Below, piece after piece: positions 26,118 through 35,011 of a stretch of DNA of 64,000 nt. Source of the stretch: Chitinophagales bacterium (GTDB lineage: Bacteria; Bacteroidota; Bacteroidia; Chitinophagales; CAIODY01); NCBI GenBank assembly GCA_947452995.1, contig CANGEV010000001.1, forward strand, positions 186,001-250,000, written 5' to 3'. The position numbers were made by a program, and so were the translations under genes. The first letter of the stretch is position 1, and each line of letters opens with the position of its first letter. The notes beneath the pieces were generated by a model, which saw only the letters and a program-made list of their open reading frames with translations, searched no databases and was not told the origin of the DNA.

Positions 26118-26789
26118 TTAGCCTTCAATAATACCATTTTGAATGGCATATTTGATAAGACCTGCAATATTATGCACACCGATTTTTTTCATAATATTGG
26201 TTCTATGCGTATCAATCGTACGCGAAGAACGGAAGAGTTTTTTTGCAATATCCGGACTAGACATCCCTTCTGCAAGCAGTTTGATAATTTCTATTTCGCG
26301 AGGAGTCAGTTGATCTCGTTGTATGATAGCTGTCACCGACTTCTGTTTTTCTTTACTTTCCGCCATAATATCCATCAAGGCTTCAGAAACGTCACTAGAG
26401 AAATATTTGCTACCGCGAGCGATTTTACGGATTGCTGAAATAAGTTCGTCTTTGGTACAATTTTTCAAAACGAAACCAGATGCACCTGCATCTAGCATCT
26501 TAGTAATTGTTTTCTTTTCTTTTGTACCACTTAAGGCCATCACTTTCACATCAGGATATTTGGCGCGAATAAGTTTCGTAGCCTCAATACCATCTAATTC
26601 TGGCATTTCAATATCCATTAAAATAAGATCTACTTTGCGGCGCTGAAGGATTTGCATCACTTCTTCACCATTATTAGCCTCTTCCAGGACATCCATATCC
26701 GGAGCATCCTTCAACAATAATGTTAAAGTGTCGATGATCAACTGATGATCATCAGCAATTAGGATTTTAACGCGCTCTGGAGCTGCCAT
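26118..26789 (-). CDS. NarL/LuxR-type response regulator
   Basis: 223 residues: receiver domain (about 8-125) with phospho-acceptor D59, acidic pocket D13-D14 and Lys in FVLKNC; then a LuxR/GerE helix-turn-helix (161-210, LTPREIEIIKLLAEGMSSPDI). It is an orphan: no histidine kinase is adjacent. The target is unknown. It diverges from purM, and a TATATTTG box lies upstream. Confidence 0.93.
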   Translation of the reverse strand: MAAPERVKILIADDHQLIIDTLTLLLKDAPDMDVLEEANNGEEVMQILQRRKVDLILMDIEMPELDGIEATKLIRAKYPDVKVMALSGTKEKKTITKMLDAGASGFVLKNCTKDELISAIRKIARGSKYFSSDVSEALMDIMAESKEKQKSVTAIIQRDQLTPREIEIIKLLAEGMSSPDIAKKLFRSSRTIDTHRTNIMKKIGVHNIAGLIKYAIQNGIIEG

Positions 26790-26827
26790 CGTGATTCAAA
26801 TTTTAGAATAGAAAATAGAAATAGTAC

Positions 26828-26835
26828 CAAATATA
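26828..26835 (-). promoter_or_regulatory. -7 box of the LuxR-type regulator gene
   Basis: TATATTTG on the minus strand, 38 nt before the ATG; no well-spaced -33 is evident. Confidence 0.5.
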
Positions 26836-26892
26836 AAAAAATTACTCAAAAGTTTATCCTACTCTGCATTAAATAATCCTAAAGGGAGATTG

Positions 26893-26900
26893 TATATTTG
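26893..26900 (+). promoter_or_regulatory. -7 box of the purM promoter
   Basis: TATATTTG, a perfect TAnnTTTG. It overlaps the upstream in-frame TTG at 26898, which therefore cannot be the real start. Confidence 0.6.
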
Positions 26901-26915
26901 CAAAAAAGAGTAAAA

Positions 26916-28091
26916 TTGAACGCATCAGCCCGTTATCAGCAACTTGGTGTTAGCGCCACGAAAGAAGATGTCCATGCCGCAATTGCAAAGTTAGACAAAG
27001 GACTTTTTCCTAATGCTTTTTGCAAAGTTTATCCAGATTCGCTAACTGGAGATTCTGATTATTGTTTAATCAGCCATGCGGATGGTGCCGGAACTAAATC
27101 AATCCTTGCCTATTTATATTGGAAAGAGACAGGAGATCTGGCTGTTTGGAAGAATATTGCGCAAGACGCTATTGTGATGAATTTAGATGATTTGATTTGT
27201 GCAGGTGCAACGGGACCATTTTTATATACGTCAACCATTGGCCGTAATAAAGCGCTTTTCCCTGCAGCTCCGTTAGCCGCATTAATTCAAGGTCATCAGA
27301 CAGTGATGGATGAGTTAAAGGAGGCCGGAATTGAGATTCATTTTATGGGCGGAGAAACTGCCGACTTGGGTGATGTGGTTAAAACGGTTTTGGTAGATGG
27401 CACGATGACGTGTCGGATGAAAAAATCCGATGTAATAAGTAATGACAAAATAAGTGTCGGAGATGTTATAATAGGGTTTAGTTCGGAAGGTCAAACCACC
27501 TATGAATCGACCTATAATAGTGGAATTGGAAGTAATGGTTTGACTGCAGCGCGGCATGATACCTTGAGTAATTACTATGCAGAAAATTATCCGGAAGCTT
27601 ATGACTTGAACCTCAGCAAGGACGTAGTTTTTAGAGGCAAACACCGTTTGAGTGATATGCACGAAGGCACTGGAAAGTCGATTGGTGAATTATTGTTAAG
27701 TCCTACTCGTTCATATGCCCCATTGGTAAAGCAAATATTGGAGAAGCATAGAGAAGACATTCATAGCGTTATACATTGTAGTGGTGGTGGGCAAACCAAG
27801 ATTCTTCATTTTGCCAAAGATGTACATATTATAAAGCATAATCTACTTCCTGTTGCTCCTGTTTTCGAGTTAATCCAAGCATCTTCTGGAACGGATTGGA
27901 AAGAAATGTATCAGGTATACAATATGGGCCAACGTATGGAAATATACACGACGGCAGAGGTTGCAGAATCTATTATTGCCATCGCAGCATCCATGCAGAT
28001 CAAAGCGCAAATCACGGGACGTGTGGAGGAGATGAAAAAAGAAAAGGCCCACCTAACGATACAATCTGATAAGGGGACCTTTGAATATTAA
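26916..28091 (+). CDS. purM: Phosphoribosylformylglycinamidine cyclo-ligase (AIR synthetase)
   Basis: About 391 residues; purine synthesis step five. Family marks: ASARYQQLGVSATKEDVHAAI, SHADGAGTKS, GGETADLGD, CRMKKSDVI, GQTTYEST and NMGQRMEIY. It is the longer Bacteroidota type (about 390 residues), diverged from the about 345-residue E. coli form. No ATG precedes the core. TTG 26916 gives LNASARYQQ, matching where relatives begin (M-x-x-x-RY), while TTG 26898 lies inside the promoter box. Single gene, divergent from the response regulator. Ends 11 nt before a convergent small gene. Confidence 0.93.
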   Translation: MNASARYQQLGVSATKEDVHAAIAKLDKGLFPNAFCKVYPDSLTGDSDYCLISHADGAGTKSILAYLYWKETGDLAVWKNIAQDAIVMNLDDLICAGATGPFLYTSTIGRNKALFPAAPLAALIQGHQTVMDELKEAGIEIHFMGGETADLGDVVKTVLVDGTMTCRMKKSDVISNDKISVGDVIIGFSSEGQTTYESTYNSGIGSNGLTAARHDTLSNYYAENYPEAYDLNLSKDVVFRGKHRLSDMHEGTGKSIGELLLSPTRSYAPLVKQILEKHREDIHSVIHCSGGGQTKILHFAKDVHIIKHNLLPVAPVFELIQASSGTDWKEMYQVYNMGQRMEIYTTAEVAESIIAIAASMQIKAQITGRVEEMKKEKAHLTIQSDKGTFEY

Positions 28092-28102
28092 GACTTGTCG
28101 AA

Positions 28103-28537
28103 TTATTTTTCGAACAGCGTCCAGTAACCACATACGGTTCTACCAGCGAAGTCAATCATTTTAAAAGCTGCTGTAAAATCAGCGGTGGTACTTGCTTTGT
28201 ATTCAATTAAAATCAAGTGTCGATCACTACCAGTTTCTTTAAAACTACTGCTTACAATAAGTCCGTAGCTATTGAGAAGGGAGATGCCTGATTGATCAAT
28301 CATTTTCTCTGTAATTAACATTAAAACATATTGCTTACCGCCTGTTAGCGTTAATTTCTCTTTCACTTCATTGCCGGAAATAAAGCGCATTTCTTTTCCT
28401 GTCTTTACAATAAAGCCTTTTTCCTTAAATAGCGATACGAGGGTATTTTGCTCTTGACTCACTTGCGTGCAATCTTGGGCAAAAAGCCCCTTAAATGGCA
28501 ATAGTAAAATTACTAATGCGAGTAGTGTGTTTCTCAT
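28103..28537 (-). CDS. Small secreted hypothetical protein
   Basis: 144 residues from ATG 28537, which starts a signal peptide (MRNTLLALVILLLPFKGLFAQ); the upstream in-frame Met would add 17 residues with no signal character. The mature part has one Cys near its start and one near its end (CGYWTLFEK) and mixed alpha/beta composition. No family recognised. It converges on purM with an 11-nt gap. The 292 bp upstream to the M1 gene hold no further gene or RNA that I can recognise. Confidence 0.65.
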   Translation of the reverse strand: MRNTLLALVILLLPFKGLFAQDCTQVSQEQNTLVSLFKEKGFIVKTGKEMRFISGNEVKEKLTLTGGKQYVLMLITEKMIDQSGISLLNSYGLIVSSSFKETGSDRHLILIEYKASTTADFTAAFKMIDFAGRTVCGYWTLFEK

Positions 28538-28829
28538 TGGGTGGTGTTTGTTCGAACAAAGTATAGTTTGGGTTAAACTTCGCGTCAACTAAAATACACA
28601 AGTTAAGCTACAATAATTTTTAATTTCGAGACGCCTTCCAAGGATTAGAATAAACAGATTTAAAGAGCTTTAAAAATCAATTAATTAGTCCCTTGTTTTA
28701 TTCTTTATTAACAAAAAAATAACTAAGGCGTTAAATTATCAAAATCTGAATTTGTCGACTGACGTGTAATTTCCTTAATTGAATTTTCAAAAACGTATAA
28801 ATTCGTATCTTAGACGCAAACAGACAACT

Positions 28830-31800
28830 ATGAAAAGAACATTATTTGCAGCCATTACTTGCTGCATGCTGAGCTTTGCATTCGCACAACCAATGGCACC
28901 GGTAGGAAAGGCGAACAGATTGATTCCTGAAAATGATTTCAAAAATTCAAATAATCCATATTATTGGAAAAACCGTGTACCTCATTCAGGGTATTGGCAA
29001 CAGGACGTTCATTATATCATTGATGCGGAAATGGATGAAGTGAATGATATAGTAAATGGATCTGAAACACTTATTTACACGAACAATTCCCCAGATACAT
29101 TAAAGGAGGTTTATTTTCACCTTTATCAAAATGCGTTTCAACCGGGTTCTTACTTAGATGCATTGAATAATGCAAATGATTTTAGTACAAAATGGGGCGT
29201 TAAGTATGAAAGTAAAGGTTTAGGTACCAAAATCGAAAAAATTCATTATCAAGGAGTTGAAATTCCAACTACAGCATTAATGTATGATAACACGATTTTA
29301 CGCATCCAACTACCTAAAGGCATTGCTCCGAATCAAGAAGTGCGTTTTGATATTGATTTCAAAACTTATTTCGACTCCGGTAGTCAACGTCGTCGAATGA
29401 AGAAATTCGATGTGCAAGGCCATCATGATGAAGCGGGCTATCGCCATTATGATGGTGTACATTGGTATCCGCGAATTTGTGTGTATGATCGTAAGATGGG
29501 TTGGGATCGTCAACAACATTTAGGTAAAGAGTTTTATGGCGATTATGGCTGTTTTGATTTCTCTATGACTATCAGCAGTAACTATGTTATGGAAGCCACA
29601 GGTGCGATTCAAAATGAGGCGGAGGTATTACCCAAAGAGCTTCGTGAGAAATTGGATATCAAGAATTTTGTAAAAGCTGGAACGAAGCTCGACAAAAGTG
29701 TATTACCGTACATTCCAGGCCAGAAAAAAACATGGCGCTATCATGCGATTAATGTACATGATGTCGCATGGACAGCCGACCCAAGCTATCGTATCGGAGA
29801 GGCTAATTGGAACGGAATACGCGTGCTAGCTCTTGCACAAGAAGGGCATGCATGGGGTTGGCAAAATGCGGCTTCATACACTGCTAAAGTAATCGAATAC
29901 TACTCCACTCACGTTGGGATGTATGCTTATCCTAAAATGGTTGTAGCAGACGCGGCGGATGGAATGGAATATCCTATGTTAACGCTGGATGGTGGATGGG
30001 ACCCTAATTACCGGGATCTTTTGGCTCACGAAGTTGGGCATAATTGGTTCTTCGGCATGGTTGGAAACAACGAAACCTATCGCGCCATGTTGGATGAAGG
30101 ATTCACTCAGTTCTTAAATACGAATGCATGCATGGCTATTGATGGGCCGACTCGCATTATTGAAGGCAGCCCTACATCTTATGGCAACAAACATCGTCAA
30201 GCTGATTTGATACTTAACTCTGAAACATATAATGGTTATATGGCCGATGCAATTCGCAAAGACAATAGCACCTTAAATACGCATTCAGACGATTTCAACT
30301 CAGCACTCGGTCATGGAGGTGGTTACCGCAATGTTTACTTTAAAACGAGTACGATGTTATTTAACCTGCAATATGTTTTGGGAGATAGCTTGTTCTGGGG
30401 TGCATTTAGCAACTATTTTAATCAATATAAAATTGCACATCCTTATCCAGAGGACTTCAGACAAAGCATTATTGATTACACTAAAGTAGATTTAAATTGG
30501 TTTTTCGACCAATGGATGGAAACTTCTAAAACGATTGATTATTCTGTATATAAAACAAAAGCTCTTGGGCATAATACCTATAACATCACGCTTAAGCGCA
30601 ATGGGGAGATGCAAATGCCATTGGATATTTTAATTACAGACGATAGCGGCTTGAAATATTCCTATTATATACCGAATACTTGGTTTGAGAAAAAGACAAC
30701 AGCTACTGTATTACCTAAATGGACTGGCTGGGGTAAATTGAATGAAACCTATACCTTCAAAGTTCAATTACAAGATGAAATCGAGCAAGTACTTTTAGAT
30801 ACAACCAAGCGTCTAGCGGATGTATGGCCGATGGACAACTATTTGGAATATCCAACAAAGATGCGTTTCGATTGGATGGTCAATCAACCGAATAATCGAA
30901 ATGAGTACAAATTCTCATGGCGCCCAATAGCCTGGTGGAATGCAATAGATGGGATTAAAGCCGGTGCGCATTTAGAAGGTGGATATATGGGAGTGAAGCA
31001 TACTTTTAATGCTAACTTCTTCGTGAACACACATGCATTAAACACTATTGAATGGTATAATTACCGATTTGCCCCATTACCAATTTATTTATACAACACA
31101 TATTACACACCACTTCAATATAACAAACCTGGCTTTGACCCTGCAGACGCTAGAACTGCGGTCAATCAATTCAACCAATTCCCAATCATGCATTGGTTTA
31201 ATTATAGCATACAATACAGTACGATTACACCAAAGTTCATTAACAATAGTCAAATAAGCTTGGGAAGCCGTTTACAAGACGGATTCATGGTGAATAGCGC
31301 ACAGTTACAATTTAAGCATAAGTCGAACAGTACTTGGTCGTTAGGGGTAAGCAATTACTTTTTAAAAGACCGTAATTATTTAAGCAACACAAATCTTTGG
31401 GGCTATCAATCTTATTTGAATAATCTTCCACCAATTTATTATTATGATTATTCGCCGCTAACCTACATCTATTACCCGTACTATCAAGGAATGACGGCGC
31501 CTATTTTAGTAGAGCATCAGCATGTAAAGACTTACCTAACACATGATAGAACTTTTGCTTACGCAAAGGGATGGGGATTATTACAAAGCACCTTTACCAT
31601 AGGTGTTACGAATGATGAAGCGAATTATGGTAATGGCCGTTTTTATGCATCGCAAAAAGTTAGCTATCAACAGAGTTTACGTTTCAACAAATTAGAATGG
31701 CGCACAAAAGCTGTTATAGCCACAATGCAAGGATGCATTCCTAATGAAAGTGCTATTTATGTAGCAAATGCAGCGCCTGAAGAATGGTTAGATAATAAAT

Positions 31801-32339
31801 ATGTTCGTGCTAATGGCTTCGGACTCCCCTTCAATCAAAACATCAATACATTTGCATACGACCCTAATCAATCAAACAATATCCCATTACACCTTGGTGG
31901 AGGCCTTATGGTACGTAATTATTATTCGACCTTATTTACGACCAACATGGGATCTAGTTTGAACAAACTTCGTGGACGTTCTGGATTTGGTTGTAGTAAT
32001 GAGCTTGAATTTGATGAATACATTAAATTACATCCTAAGGCGACCAAGAATTGGCTACATTTTGATAGTTACTTCTATTATGATTTTGCCTTATTACAGA
32101 CTGACCTAGGAGTAAATAACGGAAGCATACTTACGCCATTTTCTGCGATCATTGAAAAGCCTTATATGGATGCTGGTTTAGGCTTAGTGGCAACCATCAA
32201 ACGCATTGGTAAACTTGAAACTGCAAAACCTATTAGTGTTAGAATGGATTTCCCATTATGGTTAAATAGCCCAGATTTCACCCTACGCAATTCAAATTAT
32301 TGGAATTACTTTACACTAGGACTTTCCAGAAATTTCTAG
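28830..32339 (+). CDS. M1-family aminopeptidase fused to a C-terminal barrel-like domain
   Basis: 1169 residues from ATG 28830 (signal MKRTLFAAITCCMLSFAFAQ). The peptidase part (about 40-640) has the substrate-binding GMEYP (GxMEN variant) and HEVGH at about 400-404, then 18 residues and Glu: a full HExxH-x18-E zinc site. From about 670 to the end the sequence changes to alternating strands rich in Tyr/Trp/Asn with short turns, ending YFTLGLSRNF with a terminal aromatic residue, typical of an outer-membrane barrel. No T9SS tail is present, so the barrel may anchor the enzyme. Single gene ended by terminator copy 3. Confidence 0.88.
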   Translation: MKRTLFAAITCCMLSFAFAQPMAPVGKANRLIPENDFKNSNNPYYWKNRVPHSGYWQQDVHYIIDAEMDEVNDIVNGSETLIYTNNSPDTLKEVYFHLYQNAFQPGSYLDALNNANDFSTKWGVKYESKGLGTKIEKIHYQGVEIPTTALMYDNTILRIQLPKGIAPNQEVRFDIDFKTYFDSGSQRRRMKKFDVQGHHDEAGYRHYDGVHWYPRICVYDRKMGWDRQQHLGKEFYGDYGCFDFSMTISSNYVMEATGAIQNEAEVLPKELREKLDIKNFVKAGTKLDKSVLPYIPGQKKTWRYHAINVHDVAWTADPSYRIGEANWNGIRVLALAQEGHAWGWQNAASYTAKVIEYYSTHVGMYAYPKMVVADAADGMEYPMLTLDGGWDPNYRDLLAHEVGHNWFFGMVGNNETYRAMLDEGFTQFLNTNACMAIDGPTRIIEGSPTSYGNKHRQADLILNSETYNGYMADAIRKDNSTLNTHSDDFNSALGHGGGYRNVYFKTSTMLFNLQYVLGDSLFWGAFSNYFNQYKIAHPYPEDFRQSIIDYTKVDLNWFFDQWMETSKTIDYSVYKTKALGHNTYNITLKRNGEMQMPLDILITDDSGLKYSYYIPNTWFEKKTTATVLPKWTGWGKLNETYTFKVQLQDEIEQVLLDTTKRLADVWPMDNYLEYPTKMRFDWMVNQPNNRNEYKFSWRPIAWWNAIDGIKAGAHLEGGYMGVKHTFNANFFVNTHALNTIEWYNYRFAPLPIYLYNTYYTPLQYNKPGFDPADARTAVNQFNQFPIMHWFNYSIQYSTITPKFINNSQISLGSRLQDGFMVNSAQLQFKHKSNSTWSLGVSNYFLKDRNYLSNTNLWGYQSYLNNLPPIYYYDYSPLTYIYYPYYQGMTAPILVEHQHVKTYLTHDRTFAYAKGWGLLQSTFTIGVTNDEANYGNGRFYASQKVSYQQSLRFNKLEWRTKAVIATMQGCIPNESAIYVANAAPEEWLDNKYVRANGFGLPFNQNINTFAYDPNQSNNIPLHLGGGLMVRNYYSTLFTTNMGSSLNKLRGRSGFGCSNELEFDEYIKLHPKATKNWLHFDSYFYYDFALLQTDLGVNNGSILTPFSAIIEKPYMDAGLGLVATIKRIGKLETAKPISVRMDFPLWLNSPDFTLRNSNYWNYFTLGLSRNF

Positions 32340-32355
32340 TCAGATAAAACACAAT

Positions 32356-32389
32356 AAAAAAGCCTCCGTCGATGACGGAGGCTTTTTTA
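32356..32389. terminator. Bidirectional terminator hairpin, copy 3 of 4
   Basis: AAAAAA, GCCTCCGTC (32362-32370), 3-nt loop, GACGGAGGC (32374-32382), TTTTTT. Perfect stem at a convergent junction. Confidence 0.92.
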
Positions 32390-32402
32390 TTGAATTCAGT
32401 TA

Positions 32403-33587
32403 TTATTTTTTTACACAGAATAACAAGTTCGACTCGTTTAATTTCCATTTGTATCCTGTTCCAAAAGGAATAGGAGCAATTTTGTTTGAATCCTTACTGT
32501 TATAGATAGCTAAGCGATCAGCTTCGTGTATGTAAGGAAAATCTTTGGTTGGACCATTGTATTTACCATAATAAGTTAATTTCCATTTATTATCATTTAC
32601 TGCTTTCAAAGGCAAACCAGAATCATCGGTAAGAATGGCATGACTTTGTGCAAGGATTAAACTTTTCATAGACGTGAACTGAGGTGTATGTAACAAGTAT
32701 GAAGCTGCTTTGATGAAGGTATTTGTGTTTTTAAAATTAGCTTTCACAAAATTAACGTACCCAGGATGTGCTGCGATACCACCATCCGACAAATCGCCAC
32801 CGAAATAATACATGGTGGCTAATTTCTTAGAGCCAGGATGTTGGAAAGTTATTTTAACACCGCGGATAAAGGAAGCATTACTTGAATCACGCATTGCAGA
32901 TTTTAGTGCATGTTCATTACCTGCTTTATCAAGGCCAACAAATTGTTGATCCACGATATTACAATTCATGCGCGCCATAAAGAAATAGATAACGGGTAAG
33001 GTTCCGTTTAATTGAGAAGAGTAAAGATCATGCCCCATATAAGAGGTGATAAAATAACCGCGTTCGATTAATGTTTTCAAACCTGTCATCAAGCCATCCA
33101 AAGCAACATCCAATTCGTGATCAGAAAGATTTTTAGGTTGAGGATTACGTCCTACAAGTTCTAAACCGCACAATACATACTTCTTACCATTTGGATAGAG
33201 GGTATAGATATTGAGGAAGTCGCATGCGGAGAAGGGATAGAGGACATCCCGTTCGGATTTAATAACGGAGTCGAATTGTTTACCGTACCATTCACGCATA
33301 ACGGAGAGACGATTTTTCTCGTATGCACTCCAAATGCTATCTACACGATGGCTATATTTCTTCCAAACAGCCTTTTTCTCAAGCGTAGTATATTCATTCG
33401 AATCTAGTTGAGGAAGCCCTGCAATATAACGTGCTGCGTGATTGTAGGCGTTATCTTTAAAGGTGATTCCTACAACAGAATCTTTGGCGACAAGCTTCGG
33501 CTGTTCTTTGTTTTGGGCATGTTGATTACAGGCCATTAACAATACAAGTACAAGAAATAAGGGAGATAAACGTTTTAGAGAAATCAT
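32403..33587 (-). CDS. Hypothetical lipoprotein
   Basis: 394 residues from ATG 33587, which starts a lipoprotein signal ending at Cys in LLMACNQH. The frame extends to an ATG at 33620, but that overlaps the permease gene and adds charged residues before the signal. The mature protein is mixed alpha/beta, with YPFSACDFLNIYTLYPNGKKYVLCGLE and MYYFGGDLSDGG conserved-looking, and no catalytic motif I can name. It starts 10 nt after the permease gene, so the two are probably one operon. Confidence 0.75.
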   Translation of the reverse strand: MISLKRLSPLFLVLVLLMACNQHAQNKEQPKLVAKDSVVGITFKDNAYNHAARYIAGLPQLDSNEYTTLEKKAVWKKYSHRVDSIWSAYEKNRLSVMREWYGKQFDSVIKSERDVLYPFSACDFLNIYTLYPNGKKYVLCGLELVGRNPQPKNLSDHELDVALDGLMTGLKTLIERGYFITSYMGHDLYSSQLNGTLPVIYFFMARMNCNIVDQQFVGLDKAGNEHALKSAMRDSSNASFIRGVKITFQHPGSKKLATMYYFGGDLSDGGIAAHPGYVNFVKANFKNTNTFIKAASYLLHTPQFTSMKSLILAQSHAILTDDSGLPLKAVNDNKWKLTYYGKYNGPTKDFPYIHEADRLAIYNSKDSNKIAPIPFGTGYKWKLNESNLLFCVKK

Positions 33588-33597
33588 GAGTAACAGA

Positions 33598-34926
33598 TTA
33601 GACTTTTTCTTTTGATTCAATATTAGACTTTGGGGAGAAATAATAAAAAGCGATTCCAGAAAGTGCGGTAACGAAGCCGATGAGGCTAATGAATGGTTTA
33701 CTTACAATAGTGAAATGAATCATCCATAGACTGAGAACGATAAAAATGATTGGTGTAACTGGATATAACCAAGTTTTATACGCTGCATTCTCTTCCTTGT
33801 TTTTCATTCTAACCCTAAAAATACCAAATACGGTTAGTAAGGTCATGAGGCTTAATGTGAAGCCTATATAGGCTAAAATCGACTCGTAGGAGGAGGTCAA
33901 CATTAACAACAATGCGATTGTCATTTGCACAAGTGTAGCGACATAGGGGGCGCCATTTTTATTTTTGAGGGCTGCGAATTTAAAAAACTCGTAATCCTCT
34001 CCCATGACTTGGGTAACACGCGGACCTGCAAAAATCATACTACTAATGGAAGCTACTAATGCTAATGAGAATAGGATTCCATATAACTTACCCCAGGTAG
34101 GACCAAAGATATTAATTGCCGCTAACAAACCAGTGTCGGGATTAACAGGGCCATTTGCATCCATTTTACCAATTTGATCAAAAGGAATATGCTGAAGAAA
34201 AGTATAGTTTAGAAGAACATACAAGCAAAGTACAATTAAGGTACCGAAAATCATGGCACGAGGAATGTTTCTGCGGGGATTTTCAATATCGCTAGCGAAA
34301 TAAGACGCCGCATTCCATCCACTAAAAGCATAGCTAACGAAGACGAGTGAAACGGCGTATGGCTTCGAGAAGATATCTTTCCATGCTGCTGAATTTGCGA
34401 TTATTGGATAATGCTCATTTGAACTAGCATAGAAGCCTCCTCCGATCAAAAGCACGATAAGTATAAGCTTTAGGATGGTGAAAATATTTTGAAATTGAGC
34501 CCCAAACTTTACACTTACCGAATGGATAATTGAAATTATAATCACAACGGCTACCCCAACTTTTAAAGGTTGAATACTCGGATAAATATGATGAAGATAT
34601 TCTCCAAGAATCATGGAGTTGAAAGCTACGGGAGCAGCGAAACCTACGGTTATGGAGATCCAGCCAGAAATAAAGCCAATTGAAGGATGATAAATTTCAC
34701 TCAAGAGATTATACTCGCCCCCGCTTCTTGGAAAACGAGTGGCCAATTCTGAATAAACTAATGAGCCGGCCAAGGCAGCGACCCCTCCAAGTATCCAAAT
34801 AAATAACAATGCGAAACCAGAGTGAATACTTCCCGTCTGAAAGCACATGGAGGTAAACACGCCTGTCCCAATCATATTAGCAATGACCAAGAAGGTGGCC
34901 GTAGGCAGATTAATGAGTTTTTTCAC
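33598..34926 (-). CDS. APC-superfamily amino-acid permease
   Basis: 442 residues with 12 predicted membrane helices. The first helix contains NMIGTGVFTS (the APC glycine motif) and helix 6 has YAFSGWNAA. These are characteristic of amino-acid/polyamine transporters of the inner membrane; the substrate is undefined. The start is GTG at 34926 (KKLINLPTATFLVIANMIG). A TAAATTTG box lies 20 nt upstream. The lipoprotein gene follows 10 nt after the stop. Confidence 0.88.
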   Translation of the reverse strand: MKKLINLPTATFLVIANMIGTGVFTSMCFQTGSIHSGFALLFIWILGGVAALAGSLVYSELATRFPRSGGEYNLLSEIYHPSIGFISGWISITVGFAAPVAFNSMILGEYLHHIYPSIQPLKVGVAVVIIISIIHSVSVKFGAQFQNIFTILKLILIVLLIGGGFYASSNEHYPIIANSAAWKDIFSKPYAVSLVFVSYAFSGWNAASYFASDIENPRRNIPRAMIFGTLIVLCLYVLLNYTFLQHIPFDQIGKMDANGPVNPDTGLLAAINIFGPTWGKLYGILFSLALVASISSMIFAGPRVTQVMGEDYEFFKFAALKNKNGAPYVATLVQMTIALLLMLTSSYESILAYIGFTLSLMTLLTVFGIFRVRMKNKEENAAYKTWLYPVTPIIFIVLSLWMIHFTIVSKPFISLIGFVTALSGIAFYYFSPKSNIESKEKV

Positions 34927-34946
34927 AGGCGATAAATAAATCGTAA

Positions 34947-34954
34947 CAAATTTA
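34947..34954 (-). promoter_or_regulatory. -7 box of the permease-lipoprotein operon
   Basis: TAAATTTG on the minus strand (TAnnTTTG match), 20 nt before the GTG start of the permease. Confidence 0.5.
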
Positions 34955-35011
34955 AGCTTTAATTATCGCCCATCCTTAAAAGATATCCCCGCTTGCCTAC
35001 TAAATTATACG

